A DNA stretch of 64,000 nucleotides from Actinospica robiniae DSM 44927 (GCF_000504285.1 NZ_KI632511.1:1361372-1425371); one strand, 5' to 3'. Counted from the stretch's first letter, positions 9,362 through 17,109 are shown. Notes: a model not told the origin generated them from the letters alone. Made by a program: numbers and translations.

Positions 9362-9642
9362 TCAGGATTGGCGTTTCCAGCGTTGCGCGAATTTCGACGA
9401 CCGGTTCGACCGGCAAGGTCCGATGCCGCGCTCGGCCATTGTTGTGTCGGGGTCGGGCACGCAGATCGTCGCAATCGGCGAGCCGGCGCGCTCGGTGTCG
9501 TGCGCGACGTAGAGCCAGGCCGTGTCGTTGCACTGCCACATCGACTCCAACTCGTTCACCGGCATGTCGGCGGGTCGGCCGAACTAGTCGGTCGACCAGG
9601 CCAGAGCCACCTTGAGGTCCGCGACCGATACAGCGGCGAAGA
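9362..9642 (-). pseudogene. Remnant of a hypothetical gene interrupted by an in-frame TAG
   Basis: Read on the minus strand from a GTG near 9642, the frame gives VERPPFFAAVSVADLKVALAW, then Ser-Thr-Asp, a TAG codon (about 9588), and FGRPADMPVNELESMWQC continuing to a stop at 9362. Both halves have ordinary coding character and join without a shift, so TAG probably replaced a sense codon such as TGG. The product family is not recognised. No ribosome site precedes the GTG. The surrounding 9164-9361 stretch shows no gene. Confidence 0.5.
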
Positions 9643-9718
9643 ACGGGGGTCTCTCCACCGCGTTCGCGTGCCGTGAAGGTGATTGCTGTCGTGATCCGGG
9701 TCGGGAAACAACCCGCTG

Positions 9719-9762
9719 AAAAAACAGCCGTCACCCACGCACGGACCGAGCAGGGTTATGAT
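9719..9762 (+). promoter_or_regulatory. Promoter-like element, copy 2
   Basis: Resembles 8131-8169: an A-run followed by ACAGC, then CACGCACGGACCGAG, then a consensus-like -10 TATGAT at 9757-9762. The only ATG shortly downstream (9787) opens a ten-codon peptide, so this copy either drives the regulator gene at 10017 through a 250-nt leader or is a relic. Confidence 0.35.
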
Positions 9763-9939
9763 CCCCGGCTTCGACGGCGAACCGTCATGGCCGCCACGCA
9801 ATGGCGCGCAACGTCTTGACCTGCGTTTACGCTGGCGTGCGGATGGGGCGCTTGACTTCATCCGGGGATCGATGGCTGTATCTGTACACCGCCCCGCGAC
9901 GACGCACCGCTAGCACGTGCCGAGCGGGACGGTAACCCA

Positions 9940-9962
9940 GCGCCCGGTCTCTTCCCGGGCGC
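9940..9962 (+). promoter_or_regulatory. Hairpin in the leader of the two-wHTH gene
   Basis: An 8-bp perfect stem (GCGCCCGG / CCGGGCGC) with a 7-nt loop lies about 55 nt before the ATG at 10017. There is no T-run, so it is an operator, attenuator or mRNA structure rather than a typical terminator. The remainder of 9763-10016 contains no gene. Confidence 0.35.
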
Positions 9963-10016
9963 GCCCCGGCCGGGGCATGACCACCCGAAATCATCCGCTT
10001 GAACAAGGGAAGAGTC

Positions 10017-10844
10017 ATGCCCGCATCCCCATCCGTCACCATGACCCCGTCGATGACCGCGCTGCTTGACGCACTGTCCGCCCAGAATGGCGCCAGCGTC
10101 ACCGAACTGGCTAAGCGCGCCAGCCTCGGCCGCTCCACCACCGCCCGCGTCCTGGCCGTCCTCGAGAAGAAGGGTCTCGCCCGGCGCGAGCGCACCGAAC
10201 GCGTGCCCGATCTGTGGTTCGCCGCGCACGTCGCAGCATCCGCAAACGACGAGTCCGTCGAGCCCACCAGCGCGAGCCACGCCGCGCCGGACGAAGGATC
10301 CGACTACGCCGAGCCTGCATGCGAGTCAGTGCCACAGAACACAGACCCCAGCACTCAGGAGGGCCAGCGACAGCCCGAGGAGGAGACCGAACCGGATCCC
10401 TCGCCCGCCGCTCCGAACGAGGACGGGGGTGAGCGCGTGCCGCAGGAAGCCGAGGGGCCCGGATCCCCGACCCCGGAAGTCGGCGGCGAGCAGCCCGAAC
10501 AGGCCGTCGAGAACGACCAGGGCGAGCAGGCACCCGAATCCGCCGACGAGCCGGACGTGCCGGTCGAGGACGGAGGCGAGCCTGCGGTGCCGGAGGTCCC
10601 TGGCGCGGCAGCGTCCGGGACGGATGCGCCGCGCCTGGCCAAGGGCGGACTGCGAGCCTTGGTGGTCGCCCACCTTTGCGCGCACCCTGCCGAGGATTTC
10701 ACCGCCTCGAAGCTCGGGCGGGTGCTGGGGAAGTCGAGCGGCGCAATCTCCAACGCCCTCGACACCCTCGTCAAGCTCGGGCAAGCGGAGATGACCTGCG
10801 AGAAGCCGCGCGCTTTCCGCCACCTCGATGACGCAGGATCCTGA
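10017..10844 (+). CDS. DNA-binding protein with two winged-helix domains and an acidic linker
   Basis: 275-aa putative transcriptional regulator or nucleoid-type protein. ATG 10017 has a GGGAAGAG ribosome site; the in-frame TTG at 9999 is less likely. Residues about 10-65 form a MarR/IclR-like wHTH (NGASVTELAKRASLGRSTTA). Residues about 70-200 are a low-complexity Glu/Pro-rich linker. Residues about 205-270 form a second wHTH (TASKLGRVLGKSSGAISNAL). The C-terminal wHTH closely resembles the N-terminal one of the MoxR-like ATPase at 31890-33467, suggesting a shared DNA site or common origin. Confidence 0.7.
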   Translation: MPASPSVTMTPSMTALLDALSAQNGASVTELAKRASLGRSTTARVLAVLEKKGLARRERTERVPDLWFAAHVAASANDESVEPTSASHAAPDEGSDYAEPACESVPQNTDPSTQEGQRQPEEETEPDPSPAAPNEDGGERVPQEAEGPGSPTPEVGGEQPEQAVENDQGEQAPESADEPDVPVEDGGEPAVPEVPGAAASGTDAPRLAKGGLRALVVAHLCAHPAEDFTASKLGRVLGKSSGAISNALDTLVKLGQAEMTCEKPRAFRHLDDAGS

Positions 10845-11406
10845 CCGAGAGCCCTGCGCCCGTCGCGCGAACGGAGTGCCGCGCGCGGCGGGCCCTGATA
10901 CGAAAGCCAGGGCTTCGATGGCTCTGTCTCTTACCACCCTCGATATCGCCTGCGTCCACCTGCACCGGATGGGCGAGCGCTCCCACCGTGTGTTCGGCCT
11001 GGCCATCCCGCACCTGGCGCTGGTCGCCGCCGACCTGACCGCGCACCTGATCGAGATGCCCGACGGGATCCCGGACGCGGCGGGCAGCGCGCAACTGCGC
11101 AAGCATGCGGCCGGGGTCGGCGCGGTCGCCGCCGCCTATGGCGTTGAGGCGTGGCTCGGGTTCGTCAGCGTCCCATCGACGGGTTTCGAGCGGCTCGCGC
11201 CGGATGATCTGCCGCGCGCATCCGAGATGCCGGACCGGATCGAGGGGGTGGTCACCAGCGCCGTCTGGCCGGGCGGGGACGTGGTGCGCCACCGCATCAC
11301 CGTGATCACGCGCACGCCGTACGGTTCCGTGCTCGGCCAGGCCCGGTGGTTCGCGGCGCGCGACTACGGCACCAATTGGTGGCTGGAGGGCCTGCTGGCG
11401 CCGTGA
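10828..11406 (+). CDS. Hypothetical protein
   Basis: 192 aa from the ATG that overlaps the end of the wHTH gene by 17 nt. An alternative ATG at 10918 would remove a poorly structured 30-residue lead and may be the true start. The core has an Ala/Leu-rich helical half (HRVFGLAIPHLALVAADL) and a beta-rich half with WPGGDVVRHRITVITRTPYG and a final NWWLEGL. No family is recognised. Position and spacing suggest co-transcription with the upstream regulator. Confidence 0.6.
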   Translation: MTQDPDREPCARRANGVPRAAGPDTKARASMALSLTTLDIACVHLHRMGERSHRVFGLAIPHLALVAADLTAHLIEMPDGIPDAAGSAQLRKHAAGVGAVAAAYGVEAWLGFVSVPSTGFERLAPDDLPRASEMPDRIEGVVTSAVWPGGDVVRHRITVITRTPYGSVLGQARWFAARDYGTNWWLEGLLAP

Positions 11407-11580
11407 CGGGCGCTGGTGCCGTCTGGGGCCGGCGGGAAACACCTGTGGGTGTTCCCGCCGCCCCGGACGGCTTCGTGTCCCGGTGCCGTGCGCAGGGCGG
11501 GGGTCGGTAACTGCGGGCTTCGGTCAGACGGTGATGTGTCGGTGCCGGGCCCCAGTTCCTTCATTTTCCGGCGTCTGTCT

Positions 11581-11600
11581 CACGGCTCGCGTGAGCCGTG
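11581..11600. terminator. Hairpin between convergent genes
   Basis: Perfect 8-bp inverted repeat CACGGCTC / GAGCCGTG with a 4-nt loop, lying between the convergent genes ending at 11406 (+) and 11692 (-). There is no T-tract on either strand, so it would be a weak bidirectional terminator of the kind common in Streptomyces. Confidence 0.4.
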
Positions 11601-11691
11601 GCCAGTTGGGTTCCCGAGGTGTTTATGAGCGCCGAGCGAGAGCGCGTTTCCGACGTCCGCCGCGTCTGTTTCCTCCGCGGCCCGGTCGCGC

Positions 11692-12099
11692 TCAGCTCTG
11701 CTCGCCAGCGTGCGTCGAGGGTGGGGCTGGTGCGCGCTGGGCCTGGCGCACCCGTGCGAGCGGCCAGCCGGTCAGCTCGGCGACGGATTCGAAGCTCTCC
11801 CCGGCCGCGAGGATCTTGCGCACGGCCGCCGCGGCCTGCTCGTCGAAGACGGCGGCGTCGCTCTCGGCTTTAGTCCGCACCGTCGCGGCCTTCGCCTCAG
11901 CCTCCTCGCGCAGTCTCTCCGCTCTGCTCGCCGCGGCGGTGCGGACCTTCTCGGCCTTTTCGGTCGCCGCGTGGAACGTGGTGACGAGAGCTTCGAGGGC
12001 CTTTTCGCGCGCGGCGAACTTCTCGGCGCGCTTGGCCATCACTTCGGCGGCGCGCCGAGTAGCGCTGCGGCTGCCTGCGCTCGCCGGCGTCCTCGTCAC
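11692..12099 (-). CDS. Coiled-coil protein with C-terminal HTH-like motif
   Basis: 135 aa, GTG start (an internal ATG at 12039 is possible). Residues about 15-95 are a highly charged Ala/Glu/Lys/Arg heptad-rich coiled coil. Residues about 95-125 read AVRKILAAGESFESVAELTG followed by WPLARVRQAQR, which looks like a short helix-turn-helix. Such small proteins occur on actinobacterial mobile elements and may be DNA-binding, but no family name can be given. It is divergent from the gene at 12245. Confidence 0.6.
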   Translation of the reverse strand: MTRTPASAGSRSATRRAAEVMAKRAEKFAAREKALEALVTTFHAATEKAEKVRTAAASRAERLREEAEAKAATVRTKAESDAAVFDEQAAAAVRKILAAGESFESVAELTGWPLARVRQAQRAPAPPSTHAGEQS

Positions 12100-12165
12100 G
12101 TCCCCGACGCTACGGCGGACCCGGGCCTGCGACGATCACAGCGGTCCGTCCGAGTGAACGACGCC

Positions 12166-12192
12166 GCCCCGCCCGCGGGCGGCGGGCGGGGC
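12166..12192. promoter_or_regulatory. GC-rich hairpin in divergent intergenic region
   Basis: 10-bp perfect stem (GCCCCGCCCG / CGGGCGGGGC) with a 7-nt loop, between divergent genes starting at 12099 (-) and 12245 (+). In this position it is more likely an operator or insulating hairpin than a terminator. Confidence 0.3.
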
Positions 12193-12244
12193 CGACTGTC
12201 GGGTCGAGCCGGGCGGAATAGTCCGCACGGTAATTCCAGCTACG

Positions 12245-12736
12245 ATGGCTGGCGTGACCGTGCGTCGTGACGTACCGCACTTCGCGGTGAACGAGTCCGG
12301 GATCAGTGCGCCGGTGCTCAAGCACGTGTTCGCGCACACTGACGAACTCGTGATCGCCACCTCGACCTGTGAGGTGTACCCGACCGGGATCGCCTTCCGG
12401 CTTCTGATTCTTAGCAAGCCGCCGATCGACTTCGTGCACGAGTTCGCCTTCGGTATCGGGCAGCGTCGGCACGCCGGAAGCCTCGACCTGTCGGGCATTG
12501 CGACTTTCCCAGACGGATCCGTGCAGCCGATCGTCTTCGGCGACTTCGGCGGCGCCGGCGGGTCGACGGCGCACCGTTCCGACTTCCGGCTCTGGATGCC
12601 GCTGCCCGACGACGCCGTCAAGGCCCAGGTCCGCTTGACCTGGCCGACTACACGGGTAGATGACACGGCAGAGGTTGACCTCCACATCTTCCACCTCGTG
12701 CTCGACTCAGAACCCGCCCGGGATCCGGATCTCTAA
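12245..12736 (+). CDS. Hypothetical beta-rich protein
   Basis: 163 aa; ATG 12245, with a GTG three codons later as an alternative. The sequence alternates hydrophobic strands (ELVIATSTCEVYPTGIAFRL; VKAQVRLTWPTTRVDDTAEV), suggesting a beta-sandwich, with no membrane segment or signal peptide. No family is recognised. It stands alone, divergent from the coiled-coil gene and convergent with the minus-strand array. Confidence 0.6.
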   Translation: MAGVTVRRDVPHFAVNESGISAPVLKHVFAHTDELVIATSTCEVYPTGIAFRLLILSKPPIDFVHEFAFGIGQRRHAGSLDLSGIATFPDGSVQPIVFGDFGGAGGSTAHRSDFRLWMPLPDDAVKAQVRLTWPTTRVDDTAEVDLHIFHLVLDSEPARDPDL

Positions 12737-12805
12737 ATTGCGCAGCAGCGTGGCCGACTACGTGCCGGGAGACCTCGCAGTGGTCGGTATGTTGCCCGCC
12801 ACGCT

Positions 12806-13081
12806 CTATCGAGGCCGACGCAAGAGAGCTACCGTGCCGCTTCGCTGCTGGTTCGCCTTCTCGCGCAGGACCTCGTTCTCCATGGTCAGTACGTTCACAG
12901 CCCTTGTGAACGCCTCCGACTCCTCCAGCTCGATCCGCCATAGCGGAAAAGCCCTACTCCGCGTGGGGTGCGGCGTAGGGCTCACGCTAGGCCGATCAGC
13001 CCGCGTGCGCAGGCGTTTCCGGCGGATCACGACGCCGCCAGGCGGGCCGATTCCTGGTCGTTGCCTGGGCTGCTTAGGCAC
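12806..13081 (-). CDS. Possible fragment of a DUF6262-like/transposase-accessory protein
   Basis: 91 codons; only the C-terminal half (ELEESEAFTRAVNVLTMENE then VLREKANQQ) looks protein-like. It is a coiled coil reminiscent of DUF6262-type proteins that accompany actinobacterial tyrosine recombinases. The N-terminal half spans a terminator-like hairpin (12950-12982), which argues against translation as one unit. Most likely a remnant, possibly not a gene. Confidence 0.25.
   Translation of the reverse strand: MPKQPRQRPGIGPPGGVVIRRKRLRTRADRPSVSPTPHPTRSRAFPLWRIELEESEAFTRAVNVLTMENEVLREKANQQRSGTVALLRRPR
12950..12982 (-). terminator. Rho-independent terminator-like hairpin
   Basis: On the minus strand an 8-bp stem (AGCCCTAC / GTAGGGCT) extends through one mismatch into 4 more pairs, with a 7-nt loop, and is followed directly by TTTT. 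It lies 122 nt beyond the stop at 13105 and is the best candidate end of the long minus-strand array. Confidence 0.55.
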
Positions 13082-13104
13082 GCCCGCTGGCGTCGGCGGA
13101 CCGT

Positions 13105-13815
13105 CTAGGGACGGGCGGGGGCGTCAAGGCGTTGGCCGAGTCCGGCGACCGCGTCCGCGTCGTGGTGGACGGTGACCTCGAACAGCCCTGAGACGAGTGA
13201 CTCGGCCATCACTAGGCGCAGGTCCACCGAGGCCCCGGCACCGGTGGTCACGGCGCCCGGCAGCGGGACGAGGCGCGGCTCGCTGAAGGAATCCGTGGAA
13301 GGCTCGGCGACCTGTCCGCGCACTGCGACGTTCGCCCAGCGGCGCGGGGCGAGGAAGACGAACCCGCCAGCACGAAGGTTAGGACACTGGGCTGCCGCTG
13401 TGGCCGCGCAGGAACGGCAGACCGGCGGATCCATAGTCAGGTATGGCGCGTCGGGGCCGAGGCGTTCGAGGTGAGCCTGCCAAGCGGGGGCCGCGGTCAT
13501 CCACAGCGAGGCGGGCGCCGTGCAGATCTGGCAGGCACCTCTCAACATCACCCTGCGGTGTCTGGTCGGATGCACGCGCGCGAAGTGGGGCTGGCCTTCG
13601 CCCGGCGCCCAGGTCACCCGCCGCCACAGGATGCCATGACGGTCGCGGTCCTGGCTCTGCTCGTCGGGGTAGACCAGCGTCGGGGTGCGGCCGGGGCCCG
13701 TGCGCAGGACGGGCGTGGCCTCGGGGTCGGCCAGGACGTCCTCGGAACTCCAGGCTGTTATGTAAGGCACAGTTATTCCCCGATAGGTGCGGAGTGCTTG
13801 TTCCGCGCTGCTCAT
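13105..13815 (-). CDS. Hypothetical protein with two CxxC knuckles
   Basis: 236 aa, ATG start with a weak ribosome site. Two paired-cysteine motifs, CQIC (about residue 95) and CRSC (about 134), could bind one zinc ion; the flanking region is Trp-rich and polar. The C-terminal 70 residues are beta-rich (VSGLFEVTVHHDADAVAGLG). No catalytic motif or membrane segment. It is the last clear gene of the minus-strand array; the family is unknown. Confidence 0.6.
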   Translation of the reverse strand: MSSAEQALRTYRGITVPYITAWSSEDVLADPEATPVLRTGPGRTPTLVYPDEQSQDRDRHGILWRRVTWAPGEGQPHFARVHPTRHRRVMLRGACQICTAPASLWMTAAPAWQAHLERLGPDAPYLTMDPPVCRSCAATAAAQCPNLRAGGFVFLAPRRWANVAVRGQVAEPSTDSFSEPRLVPLPGAVTTGAGASVDLRLVMAESLVSGLFEVTVHHDADAVAGLGQRLDAPARP

Positions 13816-13920
13816 CGCACGGCCCTGCGGCAGATGCGGTCGGTGGGTTCTGCGTACGGGCAGGTGTGCGGGTGTGAGGGGCTGTTCATGCTCGGCTCGT
13901 TTCGGTCGCGACGTGCGCTG

Positions 13921-14337
13921 TCAAGGGGTGGGCGGGATGGTGCGGGCGAGCAGGCGGGCGGTGAGGGCGACGGTGGGGCGCAGGAATTCGATCCAGCCGT
14001 CGGTCAGGTGCAGCCAGATGCCGGCCACGTGCAGGTGGCCGTCGGGTTCGACGAGGTGCAGGACCGCCGCGGCCGGGCTCGTGCTTCCGGGGGCGGCGCC
14101 GCGGCCGTAGGTGAGGATGAGTGAGCCGGGTGCGCAGGCGGTGTCCTCGGCCAGGGGAAGGGCGTCGAACTCGCTGCACCACGCGGCGCCGACGGCGGTG
14201 ATCAGGATGCGCTCGCTGTCGGCGGGCGGGGGCCCTGTCTGCAGGGTGCGAGCGTCGATCTGGCTGTCGGGGCGCGGGCGGATGACGCCCGGGGTACCGG
14301 GCGTGATCAGTACGGTGGGCCCGGGTGGAGTAGTCAT
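13921..14337 (-). CDS. Hypothetical protein
   Basis: 138 aa from the ATG at 14337 (a TTG five codons upstream is less likely); a GAAAGCGAG stretch can serve as ribosome site. Soluble, rich in Pro/Thr/Leu, with a beta-rich centre (AAAVLHLVEPDGHLHVAGIW) and a C-terminal Leu/Ala helix. No recognised domain. It is co-directional with flanking genes at roughly 80-100 nt spacing. Confidence 0.55.
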   Translation of the reverse strand: MTTPPGPTVLITPGTPGVIRPRPDSQIDARTLQTGPPPADSERILITAVGAAWCSEFDALPLAEDTACAPGSLILTYGRGAAPGSTSPAAAVLHLVEPDGHLHVAGIWLHLTDGWIEFLRPTVALTARLLARTIPPTP

Positions 14338-14436
14338 CGTCTCGCTTTCCAAGGCTGTATCGGGTGGGCCGGGGTCGGTGGCGCCGAACCGGGGGCGCCC
14401 GGCGCGAGGCGGAAGCCGTTGCCGGCTGGGCGCGGG

Positions 14437-14901
14437 TCACCGGCTCAGTTCGCTCAGGCGGGCGGCGTGCCTGATGGCGTGGGTGATGCCTCCCTCCCGG
14501 GTGTGGACTCCGGCGCGCACGGCGCGGGTGGATGCGGGCAGAGCCACGGCGAGCAGCCGCGGATGTCCCGTGCGCGCGATGGCCAGGCCCCACAGGCTTC
14601 CGGTGACGGACTCGATCTCGGCGAAGGGGATCACGTGGGTGCGCAGCACGTTGCTGACGATCAGTGCGTCGCGGCTCATGGCGATCCGGGCGCGCCCGAG
14701 GTATCCCACCCCGAGTGCGTCGAGCCCCGCCGCGAGAGCGGTTTCCACACCGAGCCTCCAGTTGAGCCCTACTGCGTCGGCGAGCAGCGTGTAGGCGTGC
14801 AGGAGGGCGAGGCTTGCCTCGCAGACGGCGGCGAACGCAGCGGAAAACGCCCAGAACGTCGGCAGCCACTCACGTGTGAGCTCCCTGTCTTGTTGCGGCA
14901 T
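14437..14901 (-). CDS. Hypothetical protein with bacterial PH-like fold
   Basis: 154 aa; ATG 14901 is chosen because an AAGGAG ribosome site lies 10 nt upstream. An N-terminal hydrophobic helix (about residues 12-40) and a weaker second one (about 45-65) suggest one or two membrane segments. They are followed by RDALIVSNVLRTHVIPFAEI, typical of bacterial PH-like domains (bPH) in small membrane proteins. Function unknown. Confidence 0.55.
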   Translation of the reverse strand: MPQQDRELTREWLPTFWAFSAAFAAVCEASLALLHAYTLLADAVGLNWRLGVETALAAGLDALGVGYLGRARIAMSRDALIVSNVLRTHVIPFAEIESVTGSLWGLAIARTGHPRLLAVALPASTRAVRAGVHTREGGITHAIRHAARLSELSR

Positions 14902-14994
14902 CGCCTGGTGCTCCTTGACTTTCGTGGGATGCATGGCGGGCAAGGACGGTGGGCTCGACGCAGGCGGGCCCGGATCCGGCGGCGCGTGCTCGGG

Positions 14995-15669
14995 CTACGC
15001 ATCGCGGTCGGGGTCGAGTCCGGCGGGGTCGGTCAGCGCGTCGAGGAACGCGGTGATCGCCTCGCCGGGCACCTGGGTGGTGAAGAGCGCCTCCCACTCC
15101 CGCCGGTGAAGGCCGTCGGGGAAGCTGGCGCGGTAGTGCGGGCCGACGGCAAGGAACTGGCCCGGGATCTCGGGCGGGGCAGCGCTGTAGACGAGGTGCA
15201 GCACGCCGTGGGCGCCGGTGTAGGTCGCGGTGCGCACCGCCCGCGTCCAGCCGCGCGCCTCGCAGGCGGCGAACACCGCCTGCGCCCCGTCGTAGGCAGC
15301 GCCGGCGAGGTGGCCGGGGTGAGCGCCGCGGATGCCTGCCGGATCGGTCAGGACGCGGATGAACGCGGCGATCGCCTCGGCGGGGACGTCGTCGCCGAAG
15401 TGCGCGGCCCATCCGCGTTCCCCTCCGGGTTCGGGTCGGTACTCGGCGACCCACAGCCGGTCGGCATCCTGCAGGTAGCGCTCGGTCTCCGGCCCGAACT
15501 CCAGATGGCAGCGCCCGTCCGGGGACGTCAGGGTCACGGTGGAGGCCTCGTCCTCGGACCTCGTCCATCCGGCGGCGCGCGCTGCTTCGAGAGCCGGGGC
15601 GGGTATCCCGCCGCCCGCCGCGTACGGCGGAACGAGCAAGGGCGCAGGAATGGGGAACGCAGGGGTCAT
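14995..15669 (-). CDS. SPDY (DUF317) domain protein, two repeats
   Basis: 224 aa; ATG 15669 follows a GGAGG ribosome site, whereas the longer frame upstream crosses a hairpin. Two tandem DUF317/SPDY units are visible: LTSPDGRCHLEFGPETERY then WAAHFGDDVPAEAIAAFIRV (about residues 40-105), and a second ending WEALFTTQVPGEAITAFLDA (about 140-215). SPDY proteins are typical of Streptomyces conjugative plasmids; their molecular role is unknown, with spread or regulation proposed. This is the clearest member of the paralogue set in this window. Confidence 0.75.
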   Translation of the reverse strand: MTPAFPIPAPLLVPPYAAGGGIPAPALEAARAAGWTRSEDEASTVTLTSPDGRCHLEFGPETERYLQDADRLWVAEYRPEPGGERGWAAHFGDDVPAEAIAAFIRVLTDPAGIRGAHPGHLAGAAYDGAQAVFAACEARGWTRAVRTATYTGAHGVLHLVYSAAPPEIPGQFLAVGPHYRASFPDGLHRREWEALFTTQVPGEAITAFLDALTDPAGLDPDRDA

Positions 15670-15728
15670 CGATGCCTCCAGGGCAGACGTGAGGTGTTTT
15701 CGGCGGTGCGACCGCGCCGCCGGATCGA

Positions 15729-15758
15729 TATCCAGACACAGACATCTATGGGCGTCAA
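15729..15758 (-). promoter_or_regulatory. Promoter candidate for the SPDY gene
   Basis: On the minus strand TTGACG (15758-15753) and TGGATA (15734-15729) are separated by 18 nt, giving a start about 50 nt upstream of the ATG at 15669. The spacing fits a vegetative sigma factor; the -10 is imperfect. Confidence 0.4.
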
Positions 15759-15762
15759 GCCG

Positions 15763-15794
15763 CGCGGCTATCGCTCGATTGAGCGATAGCCGCG
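15763..15794. promoter_or_regulatory. Perfect 14-bp hairpin upstream of the SPDY gene
   Basis: CGCGGCTATCGCTC and its exact complement flank a GATT loop. It lies 5 nt upstream of the candidate -35 and about 95 nt beyond the stop at 15887, so it could be a terminator for the upstream gene (no T-run) or an operator for the SPDY promoter. Confidence 0.5.
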
Positions 15795-15886
15795 TCATCG
15801 GCGCGTCCGGCGCGCGGGCCTCGACGAACAGCGGAACCGACCTGGGGCGTAGCGCACCTCAAATTGCTCAGTACATATAGCTAAAC

Positions 15887-16147
15887 TTATTGATTATTGG
15901 ACGCGCCGATGTCGAGGGTCTCGGCCAGGCGCTCGATCCAGTTCTCGAGCCGGTTGGCGACCTCGATGCCGTGGTCGCCGCGGGCTTCGTCGTAGTCCCG
16001 GTAGTGCGCGGGGCGGATCTCGCCGTCCTCGTCGGTGTATGCGGTGCGTACGGCCCGCCACGCGTCCTCGAGGGCGCGCATCTCGGCGAGCAGGTCGAGG
16101 CCGGCGCGTGCCCGGGTGGTCGCCTGGGTGCTCGGGGTATAGGTCAT
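15887..16147 (-). CDS. Small acidic hypothetical protein
   Basis: 86 aa, ATG with an upstream GAAAAGAG. Predicted mostly helical, with a charged centre (TAYTDEDGEIRPAHYRDYDE) and an amphipathic C-terminal helix (VANRLENWIERLAETLDIG). No cysteine pairs or membrane helix. It lies 20 nt downstream of a frameshifted gene on the same strand, so the two were probably one operon. Confidence 0.55.
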   Translation of the reverse strand: MTYTPSTQATTRARAGLDLLAEMRALEDAWRAVRTAYTDEDGEIRPAHYRDYDEARGDHGIEVANRLENWIERLAETLDIGASNNQ

Positions 16148-16167
16148 GGAGTGCTCTTTTCAAGGAT

Positions 16168-16463
16168 TCAGATCGTGGTGGCGGGTTGCGCCAGGTTGAC
16201 GGGCAGGGGTTCCTCGCCCGGCGCGCGCGGATGCCGCGACCGGGCTCGGGATCGACGGCGGTTGGGTCCTCGGCGGCGAGGAGGAAGGAGAGCCGGTCGC
16301 GGCCCGGTGACGTAGAGGGCTGCGGAGTAGCTCCAGGCGAGGCGCGAAGTGTGCCGCGGTAGGCGGTGGCCCGGCCGTGGTAGGCGGCGGGCATGCCGAT
16401 CCGGGCGGTCGGGTGGACCGGTGGCGGTGCGGAGGGCGCGGCAGGGTTCGCGGGAACGGGCAC
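16168..16463 (-). pseudogene. Small gene broken by frameshifts
   Basis: Protein-like segments switch frame along the minus strand. RIGMPAAYHGRATAYRGTL reads in one frame, RLAWSYSAALYVTG in a second, RDRLSFLLAAEDPTAVDPEP back in the first, and APGEEPLPVNLAQPATTI ends at a stop at 16168 in the second. Joined, they would give a plausible protein of about 95 aa ending 20 nt before the next gene. Either several small indels have inactivated it or the sequence has local errors. Family not recognised. Confidence 0.45.
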
Positions 16464-16530
16464 GGGTGGTGTCTTCGCGTTCTGCGGTAGTGCGGGGTCA
16501 GTCGGTGGGGGCGTTCGGGCAAGTCGCGGT

Positions 16531-16803
16531 GTGGCCGGGGTCGGCGCGGAACTCGACCAGCTGCGCGCCGCCCTGCAGCGCGGACTCGGCCAACAGCTCG
16601 ATCAGCTCACCCGTGACGACCTCGGCCCGCGTGTGGACGAGCTGGTCGTCGAGAACGCGGGACTCGTGGCCGACTTCGCCGAGGCGCGGAAGCGCGCCGA
16701 TGAGCTCGTCCGGCAGCTGGCCGAGGTCCAGGACGACCTCGCCGGAGCCCGGCTGAGCCTTCGTCGGATGATCTGGGAGAACAACCAGCCCGGCCCCGGC
16801 TGA
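16531..16803 (+). CDS. Small coiled-coil hypothetical protein
   Basis: About 90 aa from GTG 16531; the frame is open further upstream (to 16393), but that part is Gly-rich noise and antisense to another gene. The core is one long charged helix (LVADFAEARKRADELVRQLA, with LRRMIWENN near the C-terminus), typical of small coiled-coil proteins on actinobacterial mobile elements. No function assigned. A strong hairpin terminator follows 18 nt after the stop. Confidence 0.5.
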   Translation: MAGVGAELDQLRAALQRGLGQQLDQLTRDDLGPRVDELVVENAGLVADFAEARKRADELVRQLAEVQDDLAGARLSLRRMIWENNQPGPG

Positions 16804-16821
16804 CCCGGGCCGCCGCCGAAA

Positions 16822-16862
16822 GCGCGGGGCCGCCGCCGACCTGGTCGGCGGCGGCCCCGCGC
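16822..16862. terminator. Bidirectional hairpin terminator, 19-bp stem
   Basis: A perfect 19-bp GC inverted repeat with a CTG loop lies between the convergent stops at 16803 (+) and 16864 (-). Its right arm reaches the edge of the minus-strand stop region. No T-run; GC-only hairpins like this serve as terminators in Streptomyces. Confidence 0.75.
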
Positions 16863-16863
16863 A

Positions 16864-17109
16864 CTACTTCTTGGGCTCCTCGCGGCGGGCGCGGCGCAGC
16901 AGCTTGCCGCTGGCCAGCCGCTCCAGGACCGGCACGAGCAGCTTGATGGCCTGCAGCCGGTCCTTCTCGGCCGTCTTGGCCACCAAGAGCACCACGGTGA
17001 CGCACACCGCGATCCCCAGCACCACCACCGCGACAGCAATGAGGACCGCCGGATCCGCGAGCGCGCTGGCCCACCCCGTCATACCCATGGACATCGCCCT
17101 GCCGGGCAT
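16864..17109 (-). CDS. Small single-pass membrane protein
   Basis: Up to 81 aa (starts at 17109, 17094 or 17088 are possible). One strong membrane helix (about residues 19-44, LIAVAVVVLGIAVCVTVVLL) is followed by a basic amphipathic cytoplasmic tail (DRLQAIKLLVPVLERLASGK). Similar small membrane proteins are common on Streptomyces mobile elements. Role unknown. Divergent from the gene at 17150. Confidence 0.55.
   Translation of the reverse strand: MPGRAMSMGMTGWASALADPAVLIAVAVVVLGIAVCVTVVLLVAKTAEKDRLQAIKLLVPVLERLASGKLLRRARREEPKK

Noticed and set aside
9303-9734. 143-codon minus-strand frame overlapping the TAG-interrupted remnant
   Set aside because: Arg-rich shadow of the remnant's frame, which reads as normal protein.
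13886-14869. 327-codon minus-strand frame overlapping two shorter genes
   Set aside because: Arg/His/Pro-rich and out of frame with two better-supported genes that have ribosome sites.
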